64,000 bases of DNA from an uncultured Lachnospiraceae bacterium (GTDB lineage: Bacteria; Bacillota; Clostridia; Lachnospirales; Lachnospiraceae), in NCBI GenBank assembly GCA_900544685.1, contig UQWA01000004.1:1-64000 (forward strand). The letters run 5' to 3'. The notes beneath the pieces were generated by a model that saw only the letters and a program-made list of their open reading frames with translations, did not search any database and was not told the origin of the DNA. The first letter of the stretch is position 1, and each line of letters begins with the position of its first letter. The position numbers and the translations under genes are program-made. Of the stretch, positions 31,770-40,787 are shown piece after piece.

Positions 31770-34265
31770 TCATCGAACTGTTACTTTTAGTTTCACTTTT
31801 TTCGCCCCTGACTGTACCGTAATATAGGCGCTTCCTTTTTTCTTTGCCGTTACCACACCTTTTGATGTCACCGTTGCTGTCTTTTTATTGGTGCTTTTAA
31901 ATGTCACTTTATCAGATGCTGTCAGTGGCTGTCTGCTCACAGAGATCTTATATTTTGCCTTCTTTTTTAGGACAACCGCTTTTTTTGCCAGAGAAAGCTT
32001 TTTCGTCTTGACTTTTCCCTTCTGTACTTTCACCACACAGGATGCTTTTGCCCCACTCTTCATCGTGACCGTAATAGTTGCTTTTCCTGTCTTTTTAGCA
32101 GTCAGTTTACCAGTTTTTGCATTTATTGTTACAATCCGTTTGTTCGAAGTTGTCCATTTTCGCACAGAATCTGATGCACCCTTTTTCTTAACCTTTAATG
32201 CCGAGCTGCTCTGTTTGACCTGCATTGGAAGTGTCGCAGCATTCAAAGTGACAACTGCTTTCTTCGCAGGTTTCTTCCCTGTCTGCTTTTCGGTTGGTTT
32301 CTCCGTTGGTGCCTCTGAATCTGTTTCTCCCGGATTTGGATTTGGAACTGGGACAGGCTCTGGCGTAACCGCTTCCTTCTTTACGAATTTAATAATCACC
32401 TGATAACTTCTTCTGGTGACACCATCCGGTGCTGTCAGGATGTATGTGACAGGATTCGTAAAGTCCAGACGTCTTCCGTTCCAGTAATTACAGTCTGCAC
32501 CTGCTCCGGATCCATAATCGATACTTGGCATAAGATCGGTCACATCGGTTCCTTCCGGCACTTCCAGAATGATCTCCTGATCATATATCTGCCCTTTCAC
32601 GTCTTGCATCAATCCCGGATTTTGCTGTGCTTTCAGCTCAAATACGATCATCTGCACTTCATTCGCTGCCTGTACATGTATGGTAATTGCTACTTGTTTT
32701 TGTTCTCCGGTTCCAGTATCTGTTATCAGATAAATAGACGTAAAGCTGCCCTGATGCTGCGCCGTACCCTCGTATCCAAATGTTCCACCGTACAAGTTCG
32801 GAAGCTGAGTACGTGTGACACCCTGTGGCAGTCTCTCGCTTTTTACTGTGGTCTGGTAAGACTCACTTCCCCCTGATACGCTTAAATATCCGTAACAGAA
32901 TTTTCCTTCTGTAAAATAGATATCCTGTCCTTCTATACTCAAAGCTGACTGTACGGTAATTGTTCCCAGCTTGCAGCATACAGTTCCTGTCTTTCCGGGG
33001 AGAATGTCTCCCACATAGAGACAATAGGTGCTTCCGCTGTCTGAAGTATGTAAAATACCGATGCTGCTAACCTGCGTATAGGTGTTACTTCCGGCAGACG
33101 CCTTTGCCAGATGGATTCCCATACTGTCAAACTCCGATGCCGTAATCCAGTCCGATACTTCCCCGTTATTATAAGTTATCCGAACCTTTACCGATGACAG
33201 ATCCAATGTGGAACCGGCTGCATAGCTTCGGTTCTGCTCTGCATTGATTTCCAGCTTAGATGATGCTTTTCTCGTCACCATAATCGGCACGTTCACCGTC
33301 TTTCCATAATAAGAAAGGATCACGAAGGTATCTGATGGTTTCAGTGGCGCTGTATTCCAGGTAAAGCCTGATTTTATATAATGATACTGTCTATTACTCT
33401 GCACCACCAGAGTAAGTCCGGATGGATCAAATACTTCGCCTTCCGCATAAGCTTTCTTTTTCAGTGTACCAGATGTTGTCAGGCTCGTAATACCTGTGGG
33501 CTCAGTGACCTGAATGGTATAGCTTACACTTTTTCCTTTGTAACGGATCTTTACCGGCACGATTCCTGTTCTGGAATTATCAAAATCTGCGATCATGCTG
33601 TCTGTGATCTGCACGGTTCCTGATCCGTTGATCCGAAGACTTCCCCACCAGTAAAGCTGTTCTCCCACCAGACAGGTAGACGGTGTATTAACCGCCTGAA
33701 TACTGGTAATATCAGAGGAATCCGTCAGCTCCGGTCCGTCAGCCCCCAGCTTCCAGTCCGTGCCAAAATCCAGTCCGCTAAAGGATGAGCTGTCCTTCCA
33801 CTCTTCCTCTGTCAGCAGTTTACTGTCCGTCAGTTCCGGCTGCGTCTGACTGCCGTTTCCATACCAGCCAATCAACGGAAGAGAACTGCACGATTTACCA
33901 TAGCAGCCATTGATTGCCCCATTGATGTTATTCACATTCGCTGCCACATATCCACAGATCTGCCCTGTGTACGCATCTCCCCCGACAACGATAATACTGC
34001 CTGCATTCAGGCACTTTTTCAGGCTTCCTCCCATTCCATAATCTCTGTTGTCTTCCCCGGCAATTCCTCCGGTATATATCTTCAGGGCATCACCGTTTTT
34101 CTGTTCCACAGACAGGCTTCCTTTGAAATAACAGCTTTGTACGATTCCACTGTTACATCCCACAACACCGCCATTTCTGGAAACCATAGCCGGTGCTGAC
34201 AGATGGATGGATGCCGTCACGGTACAATTCTGCACGGTTCCTGCCACTTCATTTCGTCCTGTCAC
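31770..34265 (-). CDS. Ig-like surface protein, 5' end disrupted
   Basis: The open frame encodes 831 residues. First come GLUG-type repeats (for example GGVVGCNSGIVQSCYFKG and GGIAGEDN), then Big_3-like beta domains (about 230-430) and a Pro/Glu/Thr-rich linker with PTEKPTEKQTGKK. Two C-terminal BIG2-like domains rich in Lys end in VKLKVTVR. No sortase motif is seen. The listed start is a GTG with no ribosome site, and repeat-like sequence (CYYGRCAGTAFGAV) continues upstream of it in the same frame. A clean signal peptide is encoded just upstream but in another frame (34262-34390). The gene is therefore probably frameshifted or deleted at its 5' end and may not make a secreted product. Confidence 0.72.
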   Translation of the reverse strand: MTGRNEVAGTVQNCTVTASIHLSAPAMVSRNGGVVGCNSGIVQSCYFKGSLSVEQKNGDALKIYTGGIAGEDNRDYGMGGSLKKCLNAGSIIVVGGDAYTGQICGYVAANVNNINGAINGCYGKSCSSLPLIGWYGNGSQTQPELTDSKLLTEEEWKDSSSFSGLDFGTDWKLGADGPELTDSSDITSIQAVNTPSTCLVGEQLYWWGSLRINGSGTVQITDSMIADFDNSRTGIVPVKIRYKGKSVSYTIQVTEPTGITSLTTSGTLKKKAYAEGEVFDPSGLTLVVQSNRQYHYIKSGFTWNTAPLKPSDTFVILSYYGKTVNVPIMVTRKASSKLEINAEQNRSYAAGSTLDLSSVKVRITYNNGEVSDWITASEFDSMGIHLAKASAGSNTYTQVSSIGILHTSDSGSTYCLYVGDILPGKTGTVCCKLGTITVQSALSIEGQDIYFTEGKFCYGYLSVSGGSESYQTTVKSERLPQGVTRTQLPNLYGGTFGYEGTAQHQGSFTSIYLITDTGTGEQKQVAITIHVQAANEVQMIVFELKAQQNPGLMQDVKGQIYDQEIILEVPEGTDVTDLMPSIDYGSGAGADCNYWNGRRLDFTNPVTYILTAPDGVTRRSYQVIIKFVKKEAVTPEPVPVPNPNPGETDSEAPTEKPTEKQTGKKPAKKAVVTLNAATLPMQVKQSSSALKVKKKGASDSVRKWTTSNKRIVTINAKTGKLTAKKTGKATITVTMKSGAKASCVVKVQKGKVKTKKLSLAKKAVVLKKKAKYKISVSRQPLTASDKVTFKSTNKKTATVTSKGVVTAKKKGSAYITVQSGAKKVKLKVTVR

Positions 34266-34390
34266 TGCACCAAAGGCTGTCCCGGCACACCTTCCGTAAT
34301 AGCAGCACAGGCCTTCTGCCCGCTGACCATTACGATCAGCAGGAACAGAAAGCCTGTTATCCAGCCGGTATACTCTTTTCTATTTTTCAC
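34262..34390 (-). pseudogene. out-of-frame signal peptide of the Ig-like protein
   Basis: From a GTG at 34388-34390, inside the last codons of rlmB, a 42-codon frame reads MKNRKEYTGWITGFLFLLIV followed by MVSGQKACAAITEG. This is a textbook signal peptide with a basic start, a hydrophobic core and an ACA-A cleavage site. It stops at 34262-34264. The large Ig-like frame overlaps it in a +1 shifted frame. One base insertion or two deleted bases between them would join signal peptide and surface domains, which argues for a broken gene, a phase-variable site or a sequence error. Confidence 0.6.
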
Positions 34391-35126
34391 CAAGCCGCTG
34401 ACGCACGATTTCATAAGCTAATACTCCCGCTGCCACCGATGCGTTCAGGGAATCAATATCCCCCTTCATCGGGATTGAAGCCACATAGTCACATTTTTCT
34501 TTTACCAGACGGCTGACACCTTCTCCTTCGTTTCCAATCACCAGTCCGATCGGTCCCGTCAGATTCAGGTGATACATGCTTTCTCCGCCCATATCGGCAC
34601 ATACAAACCACATTCCCTGCTTCTTCAGTTCTTCTATGGTCTTGCTTAAATTGGTCACCTTTGCCACCGGTGTATAATTCAGTGCTCCCGCTGAGGTTCT
34701 GGCTACTGTCGCAGTCAGTCCCACTGCACGGCGCTTCGGAATAATCACACCATGAGCACCTGCCAGATTCGCAGTACGGATAATGGCTCCCAGATTGTGC
34801 GGATCTTCAATATTATCCAGCAAAAAGATAAATGGTGCTTCTCCCCTCTCTGCTGCCAGTGCCAGAATATCTTCTACCTCTGCATATTCATAGGCTGCCG
34901 CCATGGCAATCACGCCCTGATGCTTACCGGTCTCACTCATCTGATCCAGACGTTCTTTTGCAACGTAATTAATGATGGTATCATGCTTTTTTGCTTCCCG
35001 GATAATCGTTCTGACCGGTCCATCCTGACAGCCATCCAGAACAAATAACTTGTCAATGGTCTTTCCTGAACGGAATGCTTCCGTCACCGCATTTCTGCCT
35101 TCAATGGTTAATTCTTCGTATCTCAT
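34380..35126 (-). CDS. rlmB: 23S rRNA 2'-O-methyltransferase, TrmH/RlmB type
   Basis: This 248-residue SPOUT methyltransferase has an N-terminal substrate-binding part (MRYEELTIEGRNAVTEAFRS) and the knot motifs NLGAIIRTAN, GNEGEGVSR and SLNASVAAGVLAYE. It should methylate a guanosine ribose in 23S rRNA (G2251 in Escherichia coli numbering), although TrmH paralogues exist. It lies 75 bp after mrnC, matching the conserved cysS-mrnC-rlmB order of Firmicutes. The last codons overlap the out-of-frame signal peptide of the next gene. Confidence 0.93.
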   Translation of the reverse strand: MRYEELTIEGRNAVTEAFRSGKTIDKLFVLDGCQDGPVRTIIREAKKHDTIINYVAKERLDQMSETGKHQGVIAMAAAYEYAEVEDILALAAERGEAPFIFLLDNIEDPHNLGAIIRTANLAGAHGVIIPKRRAVGLTATVARTSAGALNYTPVAKVTNLSKTIEELKKQGMWFVCADMGGESMYHLNLTGPIGLVIGNEGEGVSRLVKEKCDYVASIPMKGDIDSLNASVAAGVLAYEIVRQRLGEK

Positions 35127-35201
35127 AATTTCCTCACTTATAAAGATTCAGAGCCATACGCATATAACAATTCAAGAATGCCTCTGAACACTTACATTCT
35201 G

Positions 35202-35681
35202 TTAATGTTCTTTATGTTCTCCATAATGGTTGTGGGCATCTATTCTCTTAAAATCCTCGCCTTCCAGACCAATCTTTACCAAATCAATGATTCGCTCCAT
35301 TTTCTTCTGTAAATAAAGATAGCCGATCAGTGTTTCAAACCCGGTTGCCTTACGGTAGGTTCCCGTAGATGCATTCTTCGCCTTGGTATAAGACTTGGCG
35401 TTCCTGCCTCTCCGGTATGCAGTCTGCTCTTCTTCCGTCAGATACGGTATCATCCGTTCTATCATCTCAGCCTGATTCTCTGCCTTTACCAGCGTACTGG
35501 TTCTTCTGTGAAGCTTCTGCACCGGGCAGTTCTCCTGCTGAACCATGATGGTACGGATAATCAATTCAAACACCCCGTCCCCGATATAGGCAAGGGTCAG
35601 CGGAGAGTACTTCCGCAGGTCCACCTCCGGGAGATTCATCTGCTGTTCCAGATAATTCTGATTTATTATGCTCTCTCCCAT
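35202..35681 (-). CDS. mrnC: Mini-ribonuclease III
   Basis: MrnC (159 residues) is an RNase III catalytic domain without the double-stranded RNA-binding domain. The signature LAYIGDGVFELIIRT carries the catalytic acidic residues, with a second set in ETLIGYLYLQ. In Bacillus it matures the ends of 23S rRNA. The start overlaps the 3' end of cysS by 16 bp, so expression is coupled, as in many Firmicutes. Confidence 0.94.
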   Translation of the reverse strand: MGESIINQNYLEQQMNLPEVDLRKYSPLTLAYIGDGVFELIIRTIMVQQENCPVQKLHRRTSTLVKAENQAEMIERMIPYLTEEEQTAYRRGRNAKSYTKAKNASTGTYRKATGFETLIGYLYLQKKMERIIDLVKIGLEGEDFKRIDAHNHYGEHKEH

Positions 35682-37075
35682 TTTACGCCTTCTCTGGTGT
35701 CTTTTAATACAATGCCCTTTTCCAGCAGGAGATTACGAATCTCATCTGCTCTTGCAAAATTCTTTTCTTTTCTGGCTGCCTGGCGTTCTTCAATCAGTTT
35801 TTCAATATCGCTGTCCAGAATCTCTTCTTCCTTTTCCACAATCAGTCCGAGAATGTCAGCAAGGCTGATGATCTTCTCTTTTACAGCGTTGATAAATGCT
35901 TTGGTATTCTCTGCTGACACATTGCTGTTGGCATATTTTACTAACTCAAAAATTGCTGCGATGGCATCTGCGGTGTTGAAGTCATCATCCATAGCTTCAT
36001 CAAACTTTTTCTCATATTCTGCCAGTCCTTCTGCCTCTTTCTTCTCGGCTTCGGTCATCTCACCTTCTGCTGCACTGCCAGCCAGGAACTTCAGATTGTC
36101 CACTGCATTGATGATACGGTCCAGTGCATTCTTGGACGCTTCCATAAGGTCTGCACTGAAGTTCAGCGGGCTTCTGTAATGGGCACTGAGCATGAAGAAA
36201 CGCAGCACCTGAAGATCGTACTTCTCTCCGATCTCACGAACGGTAAAGAAATTGCCAAGAGATTTGGACATCTTTCGGTTATCAATGTTCAGGAATGCAT
36301 TGTGCAGCCAGTATCTTGCAAATTCTTTTCCATTGCAGCATTCACTCTGTGCGATCTCATTCTCATGATGTGGGAAAATCAGGTCTTCTCCACCTGCATG
36401 AATATCGATCTCTTCTCCAAGATACTTCTTAGACATCACGGAGCACTCAATATGCCAGCCAGGGCGTCCGTCGCACCATGGTGACGGCCAGGATGGTTCT
36501 CCTTCTTTCTTCGGTTTCCAAAGCACAAAATCCAGTGGATCTTCCTTCTGGTCCTCACCGGATACCAGTAAGGAGCGGTTACCGGCTCTTAAGTCATCCA
36601 GATTCTTATGGGACAGCTTGCCATATTCCTTAAACTGACGGGTACGGAAATATACCGTACCGTCTGCTGCCGGATATGCGTAACCTTTTTCAATCAGAGT
36701 AGAGATCATATCGATCATGCCGTCAATCTCCTGAGTTGCCAGCGGATGGGTAGTAGCAGGTTTTACGTTCATACCAGCCATGTCTTTCTTGCATTCTTCA
36801 ATATAACGCTGTGCCACCTCTTCGGCTGTTGTGCCTTCTTCAATGGCTTTCTTGATGATCTTATCATCTACGTCCGTAAAATTGGATACATAATTTACTT
36901 CATATCCTTTGTGTTCCATATAACGTCTTGCTGTATCAAAAACGATCATCGGACGTGCATTTCCAATGTGAATCAGATTATATACAGTAGGTCCGCATAC
37001 ATACATGCTTACCTTCCCCGGTACCAGAGGCACAAACTCCTCTTTTCTCTTTGTCATCGTATTATAAACTCTCAT
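35666..37075 (-). CDS. cysS: cysteinyl-tRNA synthetase
   Basis: CysS (469 residues, normal length) charges tRNA-Cys. It has CGPTVYNLIHIGNARP with the zinc Cys and the HIGH-like motif, further zinc ligands in GWHIECSVMS and HHENEIAQS, and KMSKS. It is preceded by about 145 bp with no T-box that I can see, which is notable because aminoacyl-tRNA synthetase genes in this group often have one. It leads into mrnC and rlmB. Confidence 0.97.
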   Translation of the reverse strand: MRVYNTMTKRKEEFVPLVPGKVSMYVCGPTVYNLIHIGNARPMIVFDTARRYMEHKGYEVNYVSNFTDVDDKIIKKAIEEGTTAEEVAQRYIEECKKDMAGMNVKPATTHPLATQEIDGMIDMISTLIEKGYAYPAADGTVYFRTRQFKEYGKLSHKNLDDLRAGNRSLLVSGEDQKEDPLDFVLWKPKKEGEPSWPSPWCDGRPGWHIECSVMSKKYLGEEIDIHAGGEDLIFPHHENEIAQSECCNGKEFARYWLHNAFLNIDNRKMSKSLGNFFTVREIGEKYDLQVLRFFMLSAHYRSPLNFSADLMEASKNALDRIINAVDNLKFLAGSAAEGEMTEAEKKEAEGLAEYEKKFDEAMDDDFNTADAIAAIFELVKYANSNVSAENTKAFINAVKEKIISLADILGLIVEKEEEILDSDIEKLIEERQAARKEKNFARADEIRNLLLEKGIVLKDTREGVKWERA

Positions 37076-37222
37076 GTTGTTTCTCCATTTATCTTTCTTT
37101 ATCTATATCTGCTCAGTCTCCTCACAGATACGCTTTCATTCTTTCTAAGTGTATGAAAAAAACAGGTATTTGTCAACAAAACAGGATAAAAAACACAGCT
37201 TCGTCAACATATCTTCCGTGGA

Positions 37223-37729
37223 TTATCTGGAAAACAGCTTTGGGAAATGATTCTGCCACATGTTATAATTACACAGCCCCTGTTCTCTCCAGGAACACTT
37301 GCCGCAGGACTTCTCAAATACAGCTTCTGTCATGTTTTTCTGTACGGTTGCAACCAGTTCCTCTATGGTATAGATCTGACCACCGGTCAGTCCGAAAGCA
37401 TCCAAAAGTATACTGTCTTTATTGGACGTCCGTGCCTCATGTTTACAGGATCTTCCTGCTACTCTCGGATCTTCGGAACGTATTTTACTCCAGTCCAGTT
37501 TTTCTCCCTCCAGATCTGTTTCTGCCAAAGATGCCGGCTGCAGATTCGGACAGTGACTGCACACTTCATCCGGGGTAGGCAGAATCCGAAGCTTCACGTT
37601 TCCTTCATGAAGGCAGTCAATTACCTCAGACATGTGCATACAAAAATCTTCACTGTACCCGTGACCGGAATACATCGGCATGCAGAGCAAATGGTGTGCC
37701 CGCAGTTCTATCAGTTCTTTTTCTTTCAT
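37223..37729 (-). CDS. DUF1284 protein
   Basis: This 168-residue cytosolic protein begins with ELRAHHLLCMPMYSGHGYS, the DUF1284 hallmark. It contains many cysteines, for example CSHCPN and CGKCSWREQGLC near the end, suggesting a metal or iron-sulfur site. Its function is unknown. It lies between the GNAT gene and cysS in a same-strand series with gaps of 63 and 147 bp. Confidence 0.88.
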   Translation of the reverse strand: MKEKELIELRAHHLLCMPMYSGHGYSEDFCMHMSEVIDCLHEGNVKLRILPTPDEVCSHCPNLQPASLAETDLEGEKLDWSKIRSEDPRVAGRSCKHEARTSNKDSILLDAFGLTGGQIYTIEELVATVQKNMTEAVFEKSCGKCSWREQGLCNYNMWQNHFPKLFSR

Positions 37730-37792
37730 AATACGTTTCTCCTCTTTGTTCTTCTGTTATATCTTTTTACACTGCCCGTCTTTCCAGGAATA

Positions 37793-38974
37793 TCAGACAA
37801 TCTCATTCAGATATACACGGCTAAGCAGACAAATCTCTCTCTCTGGGATCTTCTCATTTCGCTCCACACCATACAGAACAGCTGCCAGTTCTGAAATGGT
37901 AACTTCCGGTATCTCAACGTCTGCCTGAATCTGTTCTTGTCCCTCTTTAAGTCGAGTCAGTGTGGAACTTTCTCTTCCCAGTTCAAACCGGAATACTCCA
38001 CAGTTCTCCGGTATGATAGGGTCATTTACCCTAAGCACAAACTGCACCGGGTTCTTCGCACGCATTCTGCTGACAAATGCTTCCAGATTCACAAGCCGTA
38101 CCATCGTCATCGGACGGCTTGACAATTCCATTACTGGAATCCCCTCGATACCGCTTCCCGGCAAAAAACCGCAGATCCGTACCGGAAGCTGCTTCTTTTC
38201 TCCAAACCAGCGTGTCAGCGCTTCCACTGCCCTTCGGTTGGCTGCTGTCTGATGTCTGCATTCTTCTTCAAAGCCGTAACTTTTGCAACTCTGAGGTTCA
38301 TCCGTTACTGCAATCTCCCAGCTCTCTGCGCTGCCTTCATATCCACTGAAGCAATAACCTCGAAGCTGTTCCTTTTCATAAAATAACAGGATCTGGCCAT
38401 TCATGGATTCCTGTTCCATCCAGATGCGTTTATAGTAGTCTTCTGTTCTCACTGTAGATACGTCACTGTGCTTCTGCAAAAAAACATCGGACCATTCTGC
38501 CAGCTCTTTTAACTGCTCCCAACGGCATGGTACACAGTGCCATGGTCTGTCAGTATCTGCCTCCATCTCTGCCCCATAGGTAAACAAGCTCTGTCGGTAT
38601 ACTGTCACAAAATCAAAGGGCAGATAGATTGACTCCGAAGCTGGCATCAGAAAGGTAAATGGAATTTTCTCCTGATCCATATACTGCAGTGCCTCTGTCA
38701 GAATTCTCCTCATACGTCCCTGATGACGGCAGTCTTCTCTGGTGGCAACCGCCACAATATAATAGCTGTCAGCCTTCTGTGTACCCATCCGCACCTTATA
38801 AGGATTTAGCTGTACCATGGATACGATTTCTCCCTCTTCCCGCTCTGCCAAAATCAGATTGTGGTCTGCCACATAGCATTCATAATAATCCAGGAACTGC
38901 TCTGTATCTTCATCAAATACTTCTTTCCACAGCTTCCTTGCCTTTTTCCATTCTGTCTTTTCCAGTACTGCCAT
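37793..38974 (-). CDS. Eis-like GNAT acetyltransferase
   Basis: This 393-residue protein has an N-terminal acetyl-CoA-binding GNAT domain (VAVATREDCRHQGRMRRIL is the pyrophosphate loop region, about 72-90), a second GNAT-like part, and a C-terminal SCP2-like region (about 295-390). That is the three-part layout of Eis proteins. Eis acetylates amines, including aminoglycosides, in mycobacteria; the substrate here is unknown. It starts 6 bp after ispF, so the two are co-transcribed. Confidence 0.87.
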   Translation of the reverse strand: MAVLEKTEWKKARKLWKEVFDEDTEQFLDYYECYVADHNLILAEREEGEIVSMVQLNPYKVRMGTQKADSYYIVAVATREDCRHQGRMRRILTEALQYMDQEKIPFTFLMPASESIYLPFDFVTVYRQSLFTYGAEMEADTDRPWHCVPCRWEQLKELAEWSDVFLQKHSDVSTVRTEDYYKRIWMEQESMNGQILLFYEKEQLRGYCFSGYEGSAESWEIAVTDEPQSCKSYGFEEECRHQTAANRRAVEALTRWFGEKKQLPVRICGFLPGSGIEGIPVMELSSRPMTMVRLVNLEAFVSRMRAKNPVQFVLRVNDPIIPENCGVFRFELGRESSTLTRLKEGQEQIQADVEIPEVTISELAAVLYGVERNEKIPEREICLLSRVYLNEIV

Positions 38975-38980
38975 GCCTGC

Positions 38981-39529
38981 TTACCTGCTCTGGCAGCCAC
39001 CACATCCTGCACATCCACCGCCCGGCTGTCCTATATAATCAAAGCTGCTGATATCCATCACCGGTGTCAGCATACAGATCGCCTGAGAGGAAATCCCCTC
39101 TCCACTTCCGGTAAATCCTAATCCTTCTTCTGTGGTTGCCTTAATGTTCACCTGATTTTCTTCCAGTCCCAGAGTTCTGGCCACATTTTTCACCATCTGT
39201 GGAATGTGCGGCAACATCTTTGGTCTCTGTGCAATAATGGTAGCATCTATATTCTCAATCACATAATTATGTTCTTCCAATAGATTTCCCACATGCTCCA
39301 GAAGCTTCATGCTGGAAGCCCCTTCATAAGCCGGATCGGTATCCGGAAAATGTTTTCCGATATCTCCCAGTGCTGCTGCTCCCAGAAGTGCATCCATGAT
39401 TGCATGCAGCAGTACGTCCGCATCTGAATGTCCCAGCAGCCCCTTCTCATAAGGAATCTCCACACCTCCCAGAATCAGTTTCCGATTTTCTACCAGACGG
39501 TGTACGTCATATCCCATTCCTACTCTCAT
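38981..39529 (-). CDS. ispF: 2-C-methyl-D-erythritol 2,4-cyclodiphosphate synthase
   Basis: IspF (182 residues) makes the cyclic diphosphate intermediate of the non-mevalonate isoprenoid pathway. Metal ligands Asp8 and His10 are in GYDVHRL, the third His lies further on in GHSDADVLLHAIMDALLGA, and TTEEGLGFTGSGEGISS is intact. The protein is about 20 residues longer than usual; the extra C-terminus ends GGGCAGCGGCQSR, a small Cys/Gly tail of unknown use. Confidence 0.95.
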   Translation of the reverse strand: MRVGMGYDVHRLVENRKLILGGVEIPYEKGLLGHSDADVLLHAIMDALLGAAALGDIGKHFPDTDPAYEGASSMKLLEHVGNLLEEHNYVIENIDATIIAQRPKMLPHIPQMVKNVARTLGLEENQVNIKATTEEGLGFTGSGEGISSQAICMLTPVMDISSFDYIGQPGGGCAGCGGCQSR

Positions 39530-39641
39530 TGTCCGACTCCTTTCACCTCATCTGATCAGTTCTCTCTTACATTAGATTCTGAACAGTATGATTTCTTCAT
39601 TTTCTGTTCTTTAGTATACACTAAAAAAGAAATAAAAAAAA

Positions 39642-39667
39642 GCACTGTGAGAATTTTCTCACAGTGC
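39642..39667 (-). terminator. terminator of the Ala/Thr/Glu-rich lipoprotein gene
   Basis: An 11-bp perfect stem GCACTGTGAGA / TCTCACAGTGC with a 4-nt loop is followed by a T run on the minus strand. Confidence 0.92.
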
Positions 39668-39681
39668 CTTGCAACTATTAC

Positions 39682-39957
39682 TTATTCAGCTGCTTCTGTT
39701 GTTGCTGCTTCGGAAACTGCTTCTGTAGCTGCTTCGGAAACTGCTTCTGTAGCTGCTGCTTCTGTTGTTGTCTCTTCACTTGCTGCTTCTGTAGCAACTG
39801 TAGTAGCTGCTTCTGTAGCTGCTTCTGTTGTCTCAGTTACTGCTGTAGTAGCTGCCTCTGTTGCTGCCTCTGTCTCTTTTGTCTTGCTTCCACATCCAAC
39901 CATAACAACACCTGTTAATGCAACTACTGCTGTTAATGCTAATAATTTCTTTTTCAT
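39682..39957 (-). CDS. small low-complexity lipoprotein
   Basis: This 91-residue protein has a lipoprotein signal (MKKKLLALTAVVALTGVVMV followed by GCGS, with the lipidated Cys22), then about 65 residues almost only of Ala, Thr, Glu, Ser and Val in TEAATEA-like repeats. The repeats are encoded by near-identical GCTTCTGTAGCTG units, so copy number could vary by slippage. It should be anchored on the outer face of the membrane. No fold or function is recognisable. It has its own terminator and a CodY-box-like sequence upstream. Confidence 0.82.
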   Translation of the reverse strand: MKKKLLALTAVVALTGVVMVGCGSKTKETEAATEAATTAVTETTEAATEAATTVATEAASEETTTEAAATEAVSEAATEAVSEAATTEAAE

Positions 39958-40012
39958 GATAACTTCCTCCTCTTTATCAGTGTTCTTCTTAACACTGTAG
40001 ATATTCTATCAC

Positions 40013-40027
40013 TTTTTTCAGAAAATT
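40013..40027. promoter_or_regulatory. CodY-box-like sequence
   Basis: TTTTTTCAGAAAATT matches 13 of 15 positions of the AATTTTCWGAAAATT CodY consensus. It lies between the small lipoprotein gene and luxS. AT-rich DNA gives such matches by chance fairly often. Confidence 0.25.
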
Positions 40028-40107
40028 CAATACCTTCTTTCATAATAATTTGTGAAATTTTTATGAAGATAGATATTGCCATTTGCCTCATATACAAAAA
40101 CCAGGAA

Positions 40108-40136
40108 TTGACATTTTATGCATTTTGTTTCATACT
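40108..40136 (+). promoter_or_regulatory. luxS promoter
   Basis: A perfect TTGACA (40108-40113) and CATACT (40131-40136) are 17 bp apart. The leader of about 95 nt contains a small hairpin GGAATGC-TCCC-GCATTCC (40192-40209). Confidence 0.7.
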
Positions 40137-40233
40137 AGAAAAGTAGGTATATCGTAATTATTCAGTACCTTCAAAGATACGCAGGAATACAGGAATGCTC
40201 CCGCATTCCAGGATACAAAAAGGAGACTTTATT

Positions 40234-40710
40234 ATGGAAAAAATTGCTAGTTTTACTGTAAACCACCTTACTTTAAAACCAGGTGTTTACGTATCCAGAA
40301 AAGACCATGTAGGATCTGAAGTGGTTACTACTTTTGATCTTCGTATGACTACACCGAATCTGGAACCTGTTATGAATACTGCTGAGATTCACGCCATTGA
40401 ACATCTCGGTGCCACATTCATGCGTAACCATCCTGTATACAAAGACAAAACTGTTTACTTTGGACCAATGGGATGTCGTACCGGATTCTATCTGATCCTG
40501 GCAGGTGATTATGAATCTAAGGATATCGTAGATCTGATGGTAGAAATGTTCCGGTTCATCCGCGACTACGAAGGTGACATTCCTGGAGCATCTGCAAGAG
40601 ACTGTGGCAATTACCTTGACCTGAATCTTCCAATAGCTCAGTACTGTGCCAAACGTTACCTTCAGGTTCTGGAGAACATCACAGAAGATCGTCTGGTTTA
40701 CCACGAATAA
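40234..40710 (+). CDS. luxS: S-ribosylhomocysteine lyase
   Basis: LuxS (158 residues from the ATG at 40234, which has AAAAGGAG 9 bp upstream) splits S-ribosylhomocysteine into homocysteine and the precursor of autoinducer 2. The metal ligands His53 and His57 lie in HAIEH with Glu56, and Cys124 is the third; Cys81 in GCRTGFY is the active-site residue. It is a single gene. MetY, 6 kb away, uses or makes the same homocysteine pool. Confidence 0.97.
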   Translation: MEKIASFTVNHLTLKPGVYVSRKDHVGSEVVTTFDLRMTTPNLEPVMNTAEIHAIEHLGATFMRNHPVYKDKTVYFGPMGCRTGFYLILAGDYESKDIVDLMVEMFRFIRDYEGDIPGASARDCGNYLDLNLPIAQYCAKRYLQVLENITEDRLVYHE

Positions 40711-40748
40711 AATGCCAGATTCTGATTCCGAATTTATCCACAATAGTA

Positions 40749-40782
40749 AATCCCGTACTCACATTTTGTGAAATACGGGATT
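40749..40782. terminator. bidirectional terminator between luxS and the dehydrogenase
   Basis: A perfect stem AATCCCGTA / TACGGGATT with an inner CAC/GTG is followed by TTTTTT on the plus strand. It lies between converging genes. Confidence 0.88.
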
Positions 40783-40787
40783 TTTTC

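Noticed and set aside
37076..37222. Possible T-box before cysS
   Set aside because: The gap is about 145 bp and lacks the T-box core sequence and terminator.
39682..39918. Short tandem repeats resembling a CRISPR array
   Set aside because: They are codon repeats (Ala/Thr/Glu) inside a lipoprotein gene, without spacers.
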